From NCBI GenBank assembly GCA_046349855.1, contig JAXMBM010000015.1, positions 74,109 through 138,108 on the forward strand: a stretch of DNA of 64,000 bases, given 5' to 3'. Every line of letters starts with the position of its first letter. Positions within the stretch are counted from its first letter, which is position 1. A program made the translations under genes and the position numbers. The notes beneath the pieces were generated by a model, which saw only the letters and a program-made list of their open reading frames with translations, did not search any database and was not told the DNA's origin. The stretch comes from CAIXSC01 sp046349855. GTDB taxonomy: Bacteria > Planctomycetota > Planctomycetia > Pirellulales > Pirellulaceae. Below, piece by piece: positions 1 to 8,841 of this stretch.

Positions 1-1
1 G

Positions 2-2152
2 TCCTGCGTCCACGACGCCCTCAATCGGCTGGTGATGCCGAGTCTCGAGCGGGAAGTACGCCGCGAGATGACCGACAAGGCCGAACGGCACGCGGTGGAC
101 GTGTTCGTCCGCAATCTCCGCAAGCTGCTGCTGCAGCCGCCGGTGCATGGACGGCGCGTGCTGGCGATCGACCCCGGGTTCCGCAGCGGCTGCAAGCTCG
201 CGGCACTCGACGAATTCGGCAACCTGATCGACCACGGCACGATCCACATCATCGGGCCGGAACAGCATCGGCAACTGTGCCGTTCCCGCCTCGTCGAATT
301 GATCCGGAAACATCGGCTGTCGGTGCTGGCGATCGGCAATGGCACCGCCTGCCGCGAGACGGAACAACTGGTGGCCGACATTCTGGGCAACGAGTTGAAG
401 GATGAGCAGGTCGAGTATGTCATCGTGAACGAGGCGGGCGCCAGCGTTTACTCGACCAGCCCCATCGGGCGCGAGGAGCTTCCCAAGTACGACGCGACGG
501 TGCGGGGCGCCGTATCGATTGGCCGCCGGCTGCTCGATCCGCTCTCGGAACTCGTCAAGATCAACCCGGCCAACATCGGCGTCGGGCTCTATCAGCATGA
601 TCTCAAGGCCAAGCATCTCCGCGAATCGCTCGACGCGGTCGTCGAGTCATGCGTCAATTACGTGGGGGTCGACGTCAATACGGCCAGCCCGGCTCTGCTG
701 CGTTACGTCTCGGGACTCAATCAGCTCACGGCCCGGAGACTGTACGAGTATCGCCTGCAGCACGGGCCCTTCCAGAGCCGCGAGCAGTTCAAGCAGGTCC
801 CCGGGTTCGGCGAAGCCACCTTCGTGCAGTCGGCCGGCTTCCTCAAGATCTACGGCGGGGCCAGTCCGCTCGACGCGACCTGGATCCATCCGGAAAGTTA
901 CGACGTCGCCCGTCGTCTGCTGGAACGGCTCGAAAGCAGCGAAGCCGACCTGGCGATCGAGGTGACGCCGGCCCCGACCGCGGTCGCGCTCACCCCGGCT
1001 CCGGCACCGTTTGGCGGCGACGTCATCGCGTCGGCGGCGGCGCCCGCCGACACGGCAGTGGCGGGACCGGCCGAGTCAACGGAAGGTGCGACGACGGAGC
1101 TCGCGGCCATCCCCACCGAGACTGCCGCCTCCGAGGCCGTTGCGGCGCCCGCGAGCACCGCGGGAGAGGAGGCTGCGATCTCGGCGGACGCCCTGTCGAC
1201 CGATCCGTCGGCCGTAGTTGCACCGGCCGCAGTTGCACCGGCCGCCGCCGCCGAACGTGTCCTGACGAACGCTGCGTCGGCGGTCGCTCCCGAGCCCTCG
1301 GCGGTGACGGAGGCGGCGAGCGACGTGGTCGACGCGGGTGGCACCGCCGCGGTGGCCAGTGATCGCGAACCGTTGTCCGAGCGGATCGCGCGCGTCCATG
1401 CGGGGCAGCTGTCGCAGGAACTGGCGATTGGCGAGTTGTCGTTGCGCGACATGCTGTTGGCGTTGGCGCGGCCCACGCGCGACCCGCGCGAAGATCTGCC
1501 GCCGCCCGTCTTCCGCCGCGGCATCATGAAGCTGGAGGATCTGGCCTCCGGTATGGAACTCAGCGGCACCGTGCTCAACGTCGTCGATTTCGGGGTGTTC
1601 GTCGATATCGGGTTGTCCGATAGCGCCCTGGTGCACATCAGTCGCCTGGCCGATCGATTCATCAAGGATCCGCACGAAGTGGTGGGGATTGGCGATGTCC
1701 TCAAGGTCTGGGTGGTGGAAGTGGACAAGCAGCGGCGGCGGGTATCGCTGACCGCGATCCAGCCGGGGAGCGAGCGTCCGCGCGATACGCGCCCGCCTCG
1801 CGGTGGCAAGCCGGAAGGGAACCGGGACGAGCGACCGGCACCGGCCGGCGGTCGTCGGCCACCGCCGGCCAACGCCGGGCGGCCCGGCGCGGCGCGACCG
1901 CAGCAGGGTGGCGCACGTCCTGCGGGAGGCCGTCCGTCCGGTGGCCGTCCGTCCGGCGGGCCGCCGCCCAAGGGGGGGCGCCCACCGCGGCCCAGCACCC
2001 ATGTGGTGAAGCCGAAGAAATCGGCGCCGTCTCCGCCCATCACCAAGGGCATGATCGAAGGTTCGGAGCCCATGCGGACCTTCGGCGACCTGATGCAATT
2101 CTTCCAGAAGAAGAAGGAAGGGGACGAGCCGGAGAAGAAGGGAGACAGCTGA
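2..2152 (+). CDS. tex: Tex-family RNA-binding transcription accessory protein (5' partial)
   Basis: Open from the left window edge, so the N-terminal helical part lies outside; the frame is already Tex-like before the first in-window ATG at 32. It shows the YqgF/RuvC-like domain (from about residue 53, VLAIDPGFRSGCKLAALD), the tandem helix-hairpin-helix region (about 219-290, VGVDVNTASPALL) and an S1 RNA-binding domain (about 518-588, GTVLNVVDFGVFVDIG). Tex proteins bind nucleic acid and associate with transcription. Unusual here are an Ala/Pro/Thr-rich low-complexity stretch of about 135 residues (about 320-455) between HhH and S1, and an Arg/Gly/Pro-rich tail (about 590-667) ending in a short acidic/Lys segment. 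The family match is certain; the effect of the disordered insert and tail is unknown. The next gene is convergent. Confidence 0.95.
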   Translation, partial: SCVHDALNRLVMPSLEREVRREMTDKAERHAVDVFVRNLRKLLLQPPVHGRRVLAIDPGFRSGCKLAALDEFGNLIDHGTIHIIGPEQHRQLCRSRLVELIRKHRLSVLAIGNGTACRETEQLVADILGNELKDEQVEYVIVNEAGASVYSTSPIGREELPKYDATVRGAVSIGRRLLDPLSELVKINPANIGVGLYQHDLKAKHLRESLDAVVESCVNYVGVDVNTASPALLRYVSGLNQLTARRLYEYRLQHGPFQSREQFKQVPGFGEATFVQSAGFLKIYGGASPLDATWIHPESYDVARRLLERLESSEADLAIEVTPAPTAVALTPAPAPFGGDVIASAAAPADTAVAGPAESTEGATTELAAIPTETAASEAVAAPASTAGEEAAISADALSTDPSAVVAPAAVAPAAAAERVLTNAASAVAPEPSAVTEAASDVVDAGGTAAVASDREPLSERIARVHAGQLSQELAIGELSLRDMLLALARPTRDPREDLPPPVFRRGIMKLEDLASGMELSGTVLNVVDFGVFVDIGLSDSALVHISRLADRFIKDPHEVVGIGDVLKVWVVEVDKQRRRVSLTAIQPGSERPRDTRPPRGGKPEGNRDERPAPAGGRRPPPANAGRPGAARPQQGGARPAGGRPSGGRPSGGPPPKGGRPPRPSTHVVKPKKSAPSPPITKGMIEGSEPMRTFGDLMQFFQKKKEGDEPEKKGDS

Positions 2153-2275
2153 GCTGCCGTGCTGTCTGGTGAGCGGCAGCGAGCCGTAGCGAAATGGCAG
2201 CGCGGTGACTGGTTGGCGTGGAGCGTCTCCTCATGGTGGCACGCGCTCCCGCACTCGCGGTGAGATTCGGTCGCC

Positions 2276-3544
2276 CTACGTTGCGATCAGGCGTCCGTCC
2301 TCGTACTGAGTGGGAACGACATCGATCAGTTGCCCCTCGAATTGGCTGGAGCCGGCCAGCTCCACCGTCGCATAGCGGCAGGCCGTGCCGGCGACATGCT
2401 CGGGGCGCCGCTCGCTGAGTGTCTCGACGAGCACGCGGAGTCGGCGGCCGGCCAGGCTCCGCACGTACGCTTCCCGCAATTCCCGTTCGAGCTCGCCCAG
2501 CTGCCGGACGCGGTCGGCCTTGAGCCCGGCCGGGACAGGGTCGGAAAACTCGGCGGCCGGCGTCCCCTTCCGCGGGCTGAACGGGAAGATATGGATTTTC
2601 GAGAAGCCGACTTCCCGTGCCACTCGGCAGGTTGAGTCGAAGTCGGCAGCGGTCTCGCCGGGGAAACCGACGATCACATCCGTGGTCAGAGCCGGGTGGT
2701 CGAGCTGTTCGCGAAGCAGGCGGCAGCGGTCGAGGAAATGCCGAGCTGTCCAGCGGCGCTTCATCCGCCGCAGCACGGCGTCGGAGCCGCTCTGCAGGCA
2801 GACATGCAGGTGCGGGCAGACTTTGTCGCCGTGGCTGGCCACGACGTCGATCAGTTCGCGCGTGACCTCGGTCGCCTCGATGCTCGACAACCGCACTCGG
2901 AAGTCACCGGCCAGCCGCGCGATCTGTTCCACCAGATGCGATAGTCGCAGCCACTCATCCTTGGGCTTCCGCCAGTTCTGGTCGACGCCATAGTGGCCCA
3001 GGTGGATTCCGGTGAGCACGATTTCGCGGTAGCCATGATCGACCAGCCGCTCGACCTCGGCCACGATGTGTTCCAGCGGGCGGCTCGACATCGTCGGGCG
3101 CACGTACGGAATGATGCAGTAGCTGCAGCGCAGCAGGCAGCCATCCTGCACCTTGACGTAGGCGCGGTGGCGGTTGGCGAGCCCGCTGATGCCGGTGGGA
3201 ACGTCGACGACGCCGAAGCGGCCGAGCAGGTCGGGGAGTTCCCGTTTGTCGACGACCACTTCACTGACACCGGGCAGCTGAGCCACTTCGTCAGGGGCGC
3301 GCGTCGCGTAGCACCCCATGACGACGATGCGGGCGTGAGGATTTTCCCGAGCCAGCCGACGAATGGCCTGCCGGCTCTTGGCGTCCCCTTCCGCGGTGAC
3401 GGTGCAGGTGTTCACGACGCACAGGTCGGCCGGCTGTTCGGCTCCGGCATCACCGTAGCCGATGCCCACCAGCGCCTCACGCACCAGTTCCGTTTCGTAC
3501 TGGTTGACCTTGCAGCCCAGCGTCAGCGTCTTGAGCAGTGCCAT
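2276..3544 (-). CDS. mtaB: tRNA (N6-threonylcarbamoyladenosine-37-C2)-methylthiotransferase MtaB
   Basis: A 422-residue radical-SAM methylthiotransferase. The N-terminal UPF0004 domain starts with TLGCKVNQYET and carries the three cysteines expected to bind the auxiliary cluster (TLGCKVN, VVNTCTVT, VMGCYATR). The radical-SAM motif is CLLRCSYCIIPYVRP (CxxxCxxC), and a C-terminal TRAM-like portion follows. The TLGCKVNQYET start and CIIPYVRP variant fit the MtaB branch (ms2t6A37 of tRNA) better than MiaB or RimO. It starts 8 bases after the clpS stop, so the two are probably co-transcribed. Length is normal for the family. Confidence 0.93.
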   Translation of the reverse strand: MALLKTLTLGCKVNQYETELVREALVGIGYGDAGAEQPADLCVVNTCTVTAEGDAKSRQAIRRLARENPHARIVVMGCYATRAPDEVAQLPGVSEVVVDKRELPDLLGRFGVVDVPTGISGLANRHRAYVKVQDGCLLRCSYCIIPYVRPTMSSRPLEHIVAEVERLVDHGYREIVLTGIHLGHYGVDQNWRKPKDEWLRLSHLVEQIARLAGDFRVRLSSIEATEVTRELIDVVASHGDKVCPHLHVCLQSGSDAVLRRMKRRWTARHFLDRCRLLREQLDHPALTTDVIVGFPGETAADFDSTCRVAREVGFSKIHIFPFSPRKGTPAAEFSDPVPAGLKADRVRQLGELERELREAYVRSLAGRRLRVLVETLSERRPEHVAGTACRYATVELAGSSQFEGQLIDVVPTQYEDGRLIAT

Positions 3545-3552
3545 GTCCGGAA

Positions 3553-3897
3553 CTACTCGGGCACCGGCTCGATCGAAGCCGACATCGATCCCTGGCAGCG
3601 GGCGATCAGCTTGTCCCGGCCGAAGGCCTTGATCTGGTCCCGCTTGAGTTCGGCGTGTTCGAGCGTGGTCACGAGGCAGATGGCTCGGCCGGTCGTGTCC
3701 ACTTCGGCGGCGATCAGCATGCCCTTTTCGAAGGGATAGCCAAACAGATCCTTCATCATGCGGATCACGTATTCGTACGAGTGATCGTCATCGTTCCAGA
3801 GAATCACCTGGTACCGCGGCTGCTTGCGCGGGCGGCGTTTCTGTTCGACCTGGACGACGGGTTCGGCAACGGCCGTGGGCAATTCGGATTGGGACAT
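3553..3897 (-). CDS. clpS: ATP-dependent Clp protease adaptor ClpS
   Basis: A 114-residue protein. The core reads YQVILWNDDDHSYEYVIRMM and then FGYPFEKGMLIAAEVDTTGRA, matching ClpS, the N-degron adaptor of ClpA/ClpC. Known substrate-pocket features are visible: the NDD motif and a downstream acidic/hydrophobic face. The frame stays open 82 codons further upstream, but that extension is low-complexity Arg/Gly/Ser sequence with no similarity to the family. The ATG at 3897 (MSQSELPTAV) gives a normal length and has a GGAG about 14 bases upstream. It lies immediately upstream of mtaB. Confidence 0.93.
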   Translation of the reverse strand: MSQSELPTAVAEPVVQVEQKRRPRKQPRYQVILWNDDDHSYEYVIRMMKDLFGYPFEKGMLIAAEVDTTGRAICLVTTLEHAELKRDQIKAFGRDKLIARCQGSMSASIEPVPE

Positions 3898-4133
3898 GGT
3901 AGGTGGGGACTCCCCGACGTGTTCCCCGGACGGCGGAGGAACGGACCACGTAGTGTGACGTCTGAGGATGTCGATTATATTGCCCGGGTCGATCAAACGC
4001 CAAGATCCGCCGGTGCCGATCGTGCCGCAAAAACCGCCCGAATGGGAGCGGTGGCTGCTGTGACCGGCACGATCCGCAAGGTCGAACACCCGTCTGTCCA
4101 TCCGTCCGCCCACCCGCAGGACCCGAGCCTCCC

Positions 4134-5531
4134 ATGCCCGCACCGCTGGCCGATATCGAAGCTTATCTGGACGCGCACCGGGACGATTTCGAGCACGATC
4201 TGTGCCGGTTGCTCGAAATTCCCAGCGTCAGTGCTGACCCGCAGTTCCGCCCGGCGGTCCGGCAGGCGGCGCAGTGGATGATCGACGAGTTCCGCCGGCT
4301 GGGACTCAGCCCGCGGCTGATCGAAACCTCGGGGCACCCGCTGGTGTATGCCGAGACGCCGCCCGTTCCGGGGGCGCCCGTGGCCCTGGTCTACGGCCAC
4401 TACGACGTTCAGCCCCCCGACCCGCTCGACCAGTGGGTCTCGCCGCCCTTCGTCCCGACGCAGCGCCACGGCAACCTGTATGCGCGCGGAGCCACCGACG
4501 ACAAGGGCCAGATGCTGACGCACGTCAAGAGTCTCCAGGCCTGGCTCGCCACGCGCCAGTCGCTCCCGCTACAGTTGAAATTCGTCATCGAAGGGGAGGA
4601 GGAGGTGGGGAGTCAGGGGCTCCACGATTACCTCCACTCACCTGCCGCCGATCACCTGGCGTGCGACGTGGTCGTGGTGAGTGACACCAGTCAGTTTGGC
4701 ATCGATCAACCCGCCCTGACCTACGGACTCCGGGGAATCGTCTACTTCGAACTGTTGGTCCGTGGCCCGCGGCAGGATCTGCACTCAGGGAGCTTCGGTG
4801 GGAGTGTGACGAACCCGGCCAATGCCCTGGCCAAACTGCTCGCTGCCCTGACCGACGACCAGGGACGCATCCAGGTTCCGGGCTTTTACGATGCGGTGCG
4901 CCCGCTGAGCGACCTGGAACGCGCGAAACTGGCCGAGCTGCCGTTCGACGAGGCGCGGTATCGGGATCAACTCGGCGTCGCCGCTCTGGCCGGAGAGGCC
5001 GGCTACACGACGCTGGAGCGTCGCTGGGCTCGTCCCACCTGCGATGTCCACGGACTCAATTCCGGTTACCAGGGCGCGGGGGGCAAGACCATCATTCCGG
5101 CGCAGGCCAGCGCCAAGTTCAGCTTCCGGCTGGTGCCCGATCAGGATCCGCAGCACATCACCGCAGCGCTGCGGGCATTTCTCGACGCCCGTTGTCCTCC
5201 CGGAGTCGTGCTCGACCTGCAGTGCCTCAGCGGCGCCCCGGGGATCGTGGTCCCCATCGACAGCCCCTACGCTCAGGCCGCCGCCCGCGCCATCGAGCAG
5301 GGGTTCCAGCGCGCTCCGTACTTCATCCGCGAAGGTGGGTCCATCCCCATCGTCATGGAATTCAGCCGGCGGTTGAACGCCGCCGCGCTGCTGCTGGGCT
5401 GGGGACTCGACGACGACAACACGCACAGCCCGAACGAGAAGTTCCGTCTGGCCGATTACCACCGCGGGATCCGGTCGAGCGCCTGGCTGTGGCATGAACT
5501 GGCCACGCTGAAACGACCGTCGGCGAAGTAA
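4134..5531 (+). CDS. M20 family dipeptidase / zinc peptidase
   Basis: A 465-residue M20/M25/M40 metallopeptidase of the carnosinase-like (CNDP) branch. Visible metal-site segments are VYGHYDVQPPDP, GATDDKGQ, EGEEEVGS with the catalytic Glu pair, VVVSDTSQF and the C-terminal THSPNEKF histidine. A lid/dimerisation domain lies in the middle (about residues 205-360, including SGSFGGSVTNP and the HGLNSGY segment). No signal peptide is visible, so it is probably cytoplasmic. Substrate is not predictable beyond short peptides or acyl amino acids. It is divergent from clpS and convergent with the barrel-protein gene. Confidence 0.92.
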   Translation: MPAPLADIEAYLDAHRDDFEHDLCRLLEIPSVSADPQFRPAVRQAAQWMIDEFRRLGLSPRLIETSGHPLVYAETPPVPGAPVALVYGHYDVQPPDPLDQWVSPPFVPTQRHGNLYARGATDDKGQMLTHVKSLQAWLATRQSLPLQLKFVIEGEEEVGSQGLHDYLHSPAADHLACDVVVVSDTSQFGIDQPALTYGLRGIVYFELLVRGPRQDLHSGSFGGSVTNPANALAKLLAALTDDQGRIQVPGFYDAVRPLSDLERAKLAELPFDEARYRDQLGVAALAGEAGYTTLERRWARPTCDVHGLNSGYQGAGGKTIIPAQASAKFSFRLVPDQDPQHITAALRAFLDARCPPGVVLDLQCLSGAPGIVVPIDSPYAQAAARAIEQGFQRAPYFIREGGSIPIVMEFSRRLNAAALLLGWGLDDDNTHSPNEKFRLADYHRGIRSSAWLWHELATLKRPSAK

Positions 5532-5537
5532 GCTGCG

Positions 5538-5560
5538 GCGGGCCGACGAACCCGGCCCGC
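5538..5560. terminator. GC-rich hairpin between convergent genes
   Basis: Perfect 7-bp arms GCGGGCC/GGCCCGC enclose a 9-base loop just after the peptidase stop and before the stop of the convergent barrel-protein gene. No T-run follows, so its role as a terminator is inferred from position and symmetry. Confidence 0.4.
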
Positions 5561-5579
5561 GTCGGCCGCCATCACTCGC

Positions 5580-6752
5580 CTACCAGGTACCGACGAGTCC
5601 CAGCGTGGGGCCGTGGTAGACCATTTCGCCGTCGTCGCGGAACTGGCCCACCCCGTTCGTCAGTGCGAAAGTGTCGGTGGGAATGTTCTGCGGAGCGAGC
5701 GCCAGGCCGTTGACGAAGATGGCCTGGTACCCGGCACGGATCGCCACATTGGGACGGAACTGGAAGGTGCCGCACAGCGAGAGTTCGCCGAGCAGCGCCG
5801 TGCGGCTCGCCGCATTCGCCGTGGTGATCGCGGCCCCGCCGTTCTGCACAAACGACGTGTTCTGTTCGACGAAGTTTTCGCACAGCGCGATCTTGCCTTC
5901 GAAATCCAGATAGAACAGGCGGTGGAGCAGAAAGTGGGCCGAGGTCCCCAACTGTACGCCGTACATGTCATTGCCGGTGTTGACCGTGATGTCGTTGGTG
6001 TTGGCACCGGTCGTTATGTACTGCAGATGGTCGCTGCTGGCAAAGTACCGGGCACCGACAAAGACCTGCAGGTCGAGCGGTCCCGGGGGCATCTCCAGCC
6101 AGGTCCGAATGTTGGCCTCTGCTGTCGCCATCCGCGAAGCGAGCGTCACCGTCGCGACATTGTTCTGGTCGAACAGCGGGTTCACCGGATTGGCAAATCC
6201 CGACAGGATCGAGGACAGATCACCGGCGGCCGACGTGGCGGTCTGCGTGTCGGACCAGCCGTAATTCCCCTGGTAACTGATCTCCGCCTGCCAGCAGGCG
6301 TTGATGGTGCGCCCGATCGTGAAGCGTCCCCCCGCGTCCCATTCGCTCTTCACATCCGCGGTCGACAGAGCCACCACGCCGGTCGGTCCCAAGCGGGCCA
6401 GATTGAATTCTTCGTAGCGGTCCGGCGTCAGGACCGCCGCGCCGGCGCTGGCGTACCATCCCAGCGGCCGATGCGCCGTAAAGCCCAGGCGACAATCCCC
6501 GTTGCAATTGGGGCAGTGATCGCAACCGCCGTAGGGATCGAACCCCCACACCAGCGGGCCAGGGCAACAGATCCCGCGGATCTGCCCGCAGTCGTCGTAC
6601 ACATACGGATTGGGGGCCAGACCGAGCGTCTGGGCGGTCGCCTGTGGGAGTCCGGTTCCGAGCAGGCTGACCACCACCATCAGGGTGCTCAACTGCCACG
6701 CCGACCACCCCTTACGACCGGGAATCCCCTTGCCGATCATCGTGCCAGACAT
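5580..6752 (-). CDS. Planctomycete outer-membrane beta-barrel protein (BBP7-like)
   Basis: About 390 residues. A signal-peptide-like segment (WQLSTLMVVVSLLGTGLPQATAQ) precedes a Cys-rich N-terminal stretch with CCPGPLVWGFDPYGGCDHCP and CNGDC. The rest alternates aromatic and polar residues as in an outer-membrane barrel and ends GPTLGLVGTW. This resembles the large planctomycete 'putative beta-barrel porin 7' group; the assignment is by general pattern, not a diagnostic motif. The frame is open to 6830, but the ATG at 6752 puts the signal peptide near the N-terminus and has AACGGGG about 7 bases upstream. A second in-frame ATG lies at 6740. The paired cysteines could form disulphides or bind metal. 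Confidence 0.7.
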   Translation of the reverse strand: MSGTMIGKGIPGRKGWSAWQLSTLMVVVSLLGTGLPQATAQTLGLAPNPYVYDDCGQIRGICCPGPLVWGFDPYGGCDHCPNCNGDCRLGFTAHRPLGWYASAGAAVLTPDRYEEFNLARLGPTGVVALSTADVKSEWDAGGRFTIGRTINACWQAEISYQGNYGWSDTQTATSAAGDLSSILSGFANPVNPLFDQNNVATVTLASRMATAEANIRTWLEMPPGPLDLQVFVGARYFASSDHLQYITTGANTNDITVNTGNDMYGVQLGTSAHFLLHRLFYLDFEGKIALCENFVEQNTSFVQNGGAAITTANAASRTALLGELSLCGTFQFRPNVAIRAGYQAIFVNGLALAPQNIPTDTFALTNGVGQFRDDGEMVYHGPTLGLVGTW

Positions 6753-7068
6753 CGCGTGCCCCGTTACTGACAGAATCTGCGGAGTAACCCCTACGAGCCC
6801 TACGACTAGTTTCGTCGTCACGTCCGCCACGCATCAGCACGTTCGATACGCGTGCCACAGCCGATACAACCGGTAAAGTTCCCCAGCGCTCGAAGCGGTG
6901 ACTTGCCGGTGGACGTTGACCGAGAGTCAAAGTGAGGAAACTGGGAAGAGGTGCAGGGCTTCGGCCACCCATTCCTCCGGACTGTGAAACCTGCGTGACG
7001 GGCGGCTGGCCGACGGAGCACCCGCCTAGGGACCGACCCGCGCCGAGTTGCCCGGGGTCCGCTCTTGC
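6753..7068. other. Intergenic stretch, no gene seen
   Basis: About 316 bases separate the barrel-protein start from the amidohydrolase stop. No convincing ORF, RNA gene or repeat was found. It should hold the promoter of the barrel-protein gene, but no clear -35/-10 pair could be picked out. Confidence 0.4.
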
Positions 7069-8001
7069 TCACCGTCCATAGGCGGCTCGAGAATTGCCCG
7101 CGCAGAATCGTCGCAGTGCGGCGTCGCCGCGCTCGGCGGCATATTCGAGCGCGATTCGCTGAAGCGTCGCATAGTCGGCCGCCCCTTCGCTGACCGGCCA
7201 GTTGCTGCCGTAGATCACGCGCTCGTCGCCAAACGCGCGCCAGACGACGTCGAGATAGGGGCGATAGAACGCCAACTCGTGGGGGGCCTTTCGACCGTCG
7301 CGCGCCGCTCCTTCCACCAGGGCCGAAATCTTGCAATACACGCGCGGATGCTGGGCCGCGCTGGCGATCCCGGCCTGCCAGTCGGCGGGGGGAGCCGCGG
7401 TGGTGATCGCCACATTGCCGATGTGGTTGAGGACGATCCGCAGCGACGGGAGAAGCGCGGCAAATTTACCCAGCAGCGCGGGTGTGTCGGGACCGCCGTT
7501 GACGTCCAGCGCGAGTCCCAGGTCGGCGAGCAACCGGAAATCGTCGAGCTGGTTTTTTTCCAGACCTTGAGCGACCGCGGTCGAGGACACGCGAATGCCG
7601 CGAAAAGCAGGTTGAGCGGCCAGGCGGCGCGCGTGACTGGCAAACTCGGCGTGACCCGGTGCCAGGTTGCCGACAATACCGACGACAAACGGATCGCGTT
7701 GAGCCAGCTGCAGCAGCCAATCGTTGTCGGCGACGCGGGGACTGGCCTCGACCACGATCGTCCCTGTCACGCGGCGAAACTGCGGCACCGCTCGCAGGTG
7801 TTGCGGGAGCACGGTGCGATAGAGAGATGACTCGCGGTTCGGCCAGGGAACTCCTTCCGGGCGCGTGGGATCGTAGAAATGCGTGTGGCAGTCGATGATC
7901 TCCAGATCCTGGGGGATGTCGGCGGCCGCAAATGAGGACCGGCCCGCTGTGGCGATGACGGCGGTGGCAGCGGTGGCAGCGACAAAGGTTCGACGATGCA
8001 T
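7069..8001 (-). CDS. Amidohydrolase-fold lactonase-like enzyme (COG3618 / L-fuconolactonase-like), exported
   Basis: A 310-residue protein of the amidohydrolase_2 TIM-barrel superfamily. The N-terminus MHRRTFVAATAATAVIATAG has a twin Arg followed by a hydrophobic run, consistent with Tat export, and cleavage is plausible after SSFAAA. The metal-binding HxH is in IIDCHTHFYDPTRPEGVPWP, with later VLNHIGN and ERVIYGSNWPVS, a layout seen in fuconolactonase-like enzymes. It probably hydrolyses a sugar lactone or related cyclic ester in the periplasm. The exact substrate is unknown and there is no sugar-pathway neighbour. The upstream side is a dispersed-repeat region. Confidence 0.8.
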   Translation of the reverse strand: MHRRTFVAATAATAVIATAGRSSFAAADIPQDLEIIDCHTHFYDPTRPEGVPWPNRESSLYRTVLPQHLRAVPQFRRVTGTIVVEASPRVADNDWLLQLAQRDPFVVGIVGNLAPGHAEFASHARRLAAQPAFRGIRVSSTAVAQGLEKNQLDDFRLLADLGLALDVNGGPDTPALLGKFAALLPSLRIVLNHIGNVAITTAAPPADWQAGIASAAQHPRVYCKISALVEGAARDGRKAPHELAFYRPYLDVVWRAFGDERVIYGSNWPVSEGAADYATLQRIALEYAAERGDAALRRFCAGNSRAAYGR

Positions 8002-8141
8002 GGCGGAGTTCCTCGAGGTGATGGCATGGCGAAAGTGGCATTCAAGGTAGCGCGCGAGCCGCTGCCGGGCAAACCTCTATCCAGCGATTGCTCGGTCAAC
8101 ACTTCGGTTTCCGGTACGACCGACTTCCCGTCCGTCGTAAA

Positions 8142-8174
8142 TTGGACAGCGCCAGGTTGTCATAGTCGTGGATC
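8142..8174. repeat. 33-bp dispersed repeat fragment (partner at 53630-53662, inverted)
   Basis: Thirty-two of 33 bases match the reverse complement of 53630-53662. It directly abuts repeat A copy 1 and overlaps its first few bases, so it is probably an end module of a larger dispersed element. Confidence 0.75.
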
Positions 8175-8282
8175 GCTCCGCGATCCAACGCCTTTGTGCC
8201 TGAACGTTGGATCGCAGAGCGACCCACAAGTGCGTCCCGCATTGCCATAATCCACGCTAAGTCGCACTCAAATAAACAGGTC
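8170..8282. repeat. Repeat A, copy 1: 113-bp element with long REP-like hairpin
   Basis: Reads identically to 8405-8517 over 113 bases. Its left part is a hairpin with 21-base arms, 19 of 21 paired: GGATCGCTCCGCGATCCAAC(G) and its imperfect reverse complement, around a 14-base loop. The arm itself contains the shorter palindrome GGATCGC/GCGATCC. This resembles REP/MITE-type non-coding repeats. It contains no ORF of note. Confidence 0.85.
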
Positions 8283-8293
8283 ACTCTGGGCCC

Positions 8294-8406
8294 GAAGCCG
8301 GAGAACCTGGCGCCGTTCCATTAAGGGCCGTAAGCGACGGATGGCATTCCCGTGTACGGTCAGGGAACTCGCAGCCCTGGTTTGGACAGAGCGTTACGGC
8401 GGGGGG
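8294..8406. repeat. Repeat B, copy 1 (partner 8842-8954)
   Basis: An approximately 113-base element starting GAAGCCGGAGAACCTGGCGC and ending in a run of G. It differs from the copy at 8842-8954 at only a few positions. It sits directly between the two A copies, giving an A-B-A-C-B mosaic. Confidence 0.85.
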
Positions 8407-8517
8407 ATCGCTCCGCGATCCAACGCCTTTGTGCCTGAACGTTGGATCGCAGAGCGACCCACAAGTGCGTCCCGCATTGCCATAATCCACGCTAAGTCGC
8501 ACTCAAATAAACAGGTC
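8405..8517. repeat. Repeat A, copy 2
   Basis: The second copy of the 113-bp hairpin element, directly repeated relative to copy 1 with a period of 235 bases. It joins seamlessly to repeat B on its left and repeat C on its right. Confidence 0.85.
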
Positions 8518-8822
8518 CTTCTGGGTTTACTGTGGGTCGTCCGAGAAAGAGATGCATAGGGTGCGGCTGTCGCCGCAGGTTGTGGGCATCTCGCGGTGTC
8601 AGTGGTCATCGACATGAATTGGAGGTGGGAGTGCCAACGTTGATCGGGACCTGGCGGAGTGGCGCCAGCGGCCGTTTTCGCAAAGAAAGATCCTTGGACA
8701 CCTGCGAGATGCTCCGAAAATCCCGCGCCCAGCCGCCTCTCCACACCGCGGCGACGACCCGGACTACCGTCGGACAGTGCCTGACTTTACCGCAGAACCC
8801 ACACGAAACCCGGATGGACCAA
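8517..8822. repeat. Repeat C, copy 1, carrying a 157-bp insertion
   Basis: Matches 55835-55987 at both ends: the left end begins CCTTCTGGGTTTACTGTGGG and the right end is near GAACCCACACGAAAC. The copies collinearly align once 8556-8712 is removed (149 versus 153 bases). The element has no coding capacity; apparent ORFs through it are chance. Confidence 0.85.
8556..8712. mobile_element. 157-bp insertion in repeat C bounded by 7-bp direct repeats
   Basis: Compared with the copy at 55835-55987, this copy has 157 extra bases, and the heptamer GAGATGC occurs at 8549-8555 and again at 8706-8712. That is the footprint expected of a small non-autonomous element with a 7-bp target duplication. It is equally the footprint of a deletion between direct repeats in the other copy. 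No clear terminal inverted repeats were seen, so the call is tentative. Confidence 0.4.
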
Positions 8823-8841
8823 TAAACATTTCACACTGTCT

